DNA of 5,642 nt from Clostridia bacterium. GTDB lineage: Bacteria; Bacillota; Clostridia; Christensenellales; CAG-314. The notes beneath the pieces were generated by a model. The model made no database searches. It was not told the DNA's origin and worked only from the letters and a program-made list of their open reading frames with translations. Below are positions 4,838 through 5,642 of the stretch, in pieces. The first letter of the stretch is position 1, and each line of letters opens with the position of its first letter. A program made the translations under genes and the position numbers. The stretch lies in contig JAFTNE010000252.1 in NCBI GenBank assembly GCA_017452035.1, positions 1 to 5,642 on the forward strand, in the 5' to 3' direction.

Positions 4838-5275
4838 TTACTCCACAACAACTTCGATAGTGGTGGAGATTTCGGCGTAAAGCTTGATGGTTACGGTGTA
4901 GATACCTGTGGAACGGATGGCCTCTTTTAGGACAATTTGTTTTTTGTCGATAGTGTAGCCCATTTTGTTGAGTTCGTCAGCAATTTCCTTGTTGGTGATG
5001 CTACCATACATCTTGCCTTGCGCACCCTTGGATGCAACAAGTGTAACACGTTTGCCTTTCAGCTCCTTTGCACGGTCCATTGCATTTTGCTTTTCTTGCG
5101 CCTTTTGCTTTTGAACGGCTTTGTCGTGGATGGCAACTGCGTTGATGGTATCTGCTGTGGCAACCTTACCAAGTCCCTTTTTTAGCAAAAAATTGTTTGC
5201 GTAGCCATCGCTTACGTTGATAATTTCGCCCTTTTTACCTTGGCCTTTTACGTCTTGCAAAAGTAAAACTTTCAT
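4838..5275 (-). CDS. rplI: Large ribosomal subunit protein L9 (bL9)
   Basis: L9 binds 23S rRNA near the L1 stalk base with its N-terminal domain and holds a long helix and a second globular domain outward; it influences reading-frame fidelity. The 145-aa product has normal length. The N-terminal block [20 protein letters not shown], with [16 protein letters not shown] following, is the L9 signature. A Lys/Gln/Ala-rich linker helix spans about residues 45-72, and the C-terminal domain contains [18 protein letters not shown] and ends in [12 protein letters not shown] start at the ATG at 5275, not at upstream in-frame ATGs, because AAAAGGAGC lies seven bases before it and the family begins with MKV. 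It stands alone here, without the common rpsF-ssb-rpsR or dnaB neighbours, and has its own promoter. Confidence 0.97.
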   Translation of the reverse strand: MKVLLLQDVKGQGKKGEIINVSDGYANNFLLKKGLGKVATADTINAVAIHDKAVQKQKAQEKQNAMDRAKELKGKRVTLVASKGAQGKMYGSITNKEIADELNKMGYTIDKKQIVLKEAIRSTGIYTVTIKLYAEISTTIEVVVE

Positions 5276-5282
5276 AATAATG

Positions 5283-5346
5283 CTCCTTTTGGGAAGAATT
5301 TCCCTTGATTTGGTACAATTATACAGCATTTTTGCCTGTAAGTCAA
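5283..5346 (-). promoter_or_regulatory. rplI promoter, short leader and RBS
   Basis: On the minus strand -35 TTGACT (5346 to 5341), a 17-base spacer and -10 TATAAT (5323 to 5318) form a near-consensus sigma-A promoter, predicting a start near 5311. The short leader contains the inverted repeat GGGAA/TTCCC (5291-5295 / 5300-5304) immediately upstream of the Shine-Dalgarno AAGGAG (5288 to 5283). This hairpin could modulate access to the RBS. Confidence 0.8.
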
Positions 5347-5423
5347 TATTATTGAACAAAACAAGTGATAGCTGTGCAAGATAGGTATATTTCATGAAAG
5401 TGTTGTACAAACTTTACACAAAA

Positions 5424-5588
5424 GTAAATGTTGTAATTGTCTTAGTCGAACCCTCTCCGTCTTGCCATGCAATCCACCTCTCCCACAGTGCGAGGCTTGT
5501 GTGCACCTTGGAAGAAACAAAAGGCTCTCATTGGGAAGAACTGCAACCATAGGTGGCTGAGAGGGGGCAATTGGGATGCAACATTTGC
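5424..5588 (+). other. Candidate structured RNA upstream of the last gene
   Basis: The gap between rplI and the final gene contains a GC-richer stretch whose ends pair. GTAAATGTTGTA (5424-5435) pairs with TGCAACATTTGC (5577-5588), twelve pairs including two G-U. It continues as ATTG/CAAT (5436-5439 / 5568-5571) across a five-base bulge. Inside are CCCTCTC/GAGAGGG (5451-5457 / 5559-5565) and CCACCT/AGGTGG (5474-5479 / 5551-5556); TTGCC (5462-5466) can alternatively pair with GGCAA (5566-5570). The closing helix ends nine bases before the RBS of the next gene, so it would be a leader RNA or a separate small RNA. I do not recognise it as T-box, TPP, SAM, 6S or SRP RNA. No convincing promoter was found upstream. 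Confidence 0.4.
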
Positions 5589-5613
5589 CAACAAAAAAAG
5601 GAGGTAAAAAACT

Positions 5614-5642
5614 ATGTACAACCAACAAACTATCAAATGTGA
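5614..5642 (+). CDS. Start of an unidentified gene, cut by the window end
   Basis: A strong Shine-Dalgarno AAAGGAGG (5597-5604) stands nine bases before an ATG at 5614, opening the frame MYNQQTIKC. Only nine full codons are visible. An N-terminus with IKC resembles small cysteine-rich DUF1540-type proteins of Clostridia, but this is too little to name the product. Confidence 0.6.

Noticed and set aside
5276..5410. N-terminal extension of rplI by 45 residues to an upstream in-frame ATG
   Set aside because: The extension runs through the near-consensus rplI promoter and the RBS. L9 proteins begin with MKV, which matches the ATG at 5275.
5386..5441. Promoter for the truncated gene or structured RNA around TATATT (5386-5391) or TTTACA (5413-5418)
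   Set aside because: No pair of boxes has proper spacing: TTGAAC to TATATT is 28 bases, and TTTACA to TGTAAT is 13 bases.
5551..5576. GGCTGAGAGGG resembling part of a TPP riboswitch
   Set aside because: The other required blocks (ACCCTT-GAACCTGATC type) are absent nearby, so only a short chance resemblance remains.

Overview
The window looks like a low-to-moderate GC bacterium, most likely a Bacillota (clostridial-type) genome. The evidence is strong AAGGAGG-type ribosome binding sites, a Firmicutes-type L10 leader with attenuator upstream of rplJ, sigma-A-like promoters, and compact U-tract terminators. The exact taxon cannot be read from the sequence.

Layout. (1) 6-2080, plus strand: ribosomal stalk cluster rplA (L1), rplJ (L10) and rplL (L7/L12). 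An L10 autoregulatory leader and attenuator lie in the 394-nt rplA-rplJ gap, followed by an unusually long, hairpin-rich stretch. The cluster ends at a strong, probably bidirectional terminator; rpoB, the usual neighbour of rplL, is not next. (2) 2170-4768: a three-gene accessory island. It holds a minus-strand 69-aa XRE-family regulator, and divergently an EcoRI-family adenine DNA methyltransferase followed by a DUF262-HNH nuclease. A perfect 23-bp palindrome between the divergent genes covers the -35 box of the methyltransferase promoter and touches the regulator's own promoter. This is the layout expected of a controller-regulated restriction-modification or related defence module. (3) 4780-5275: a second bidirectional terminator and rplI (L9) on the minus strand with its own sigma-A promoter. 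(4) 5276-5642: the rplI promoter region, then a GC-richer stretch that can fold into a closed RNA element, then the first codons of another plus-strand gene cut off by the window end.

The most striking observation is in the methyltransferase. Its 3' end carries a run of nine G (3461-3469), and each of the three reading frames downstream of the run encodes its own C-terminal tail. Each tail contains a similar aromatic/basic strand: PYFRILVRRR, KIYRRITIRK or TYARITIRKK. The three stops come one after another, and the last one overlaps the start of the nuclease gene by 10 nt. A change of a single G would therefore not switch the enzyme off but would exchange its tail (347, 369 or 394 aa). This looks like a three-position tail switch on a DNA methyltransferase paired with a DUF262-HNH nuclease.
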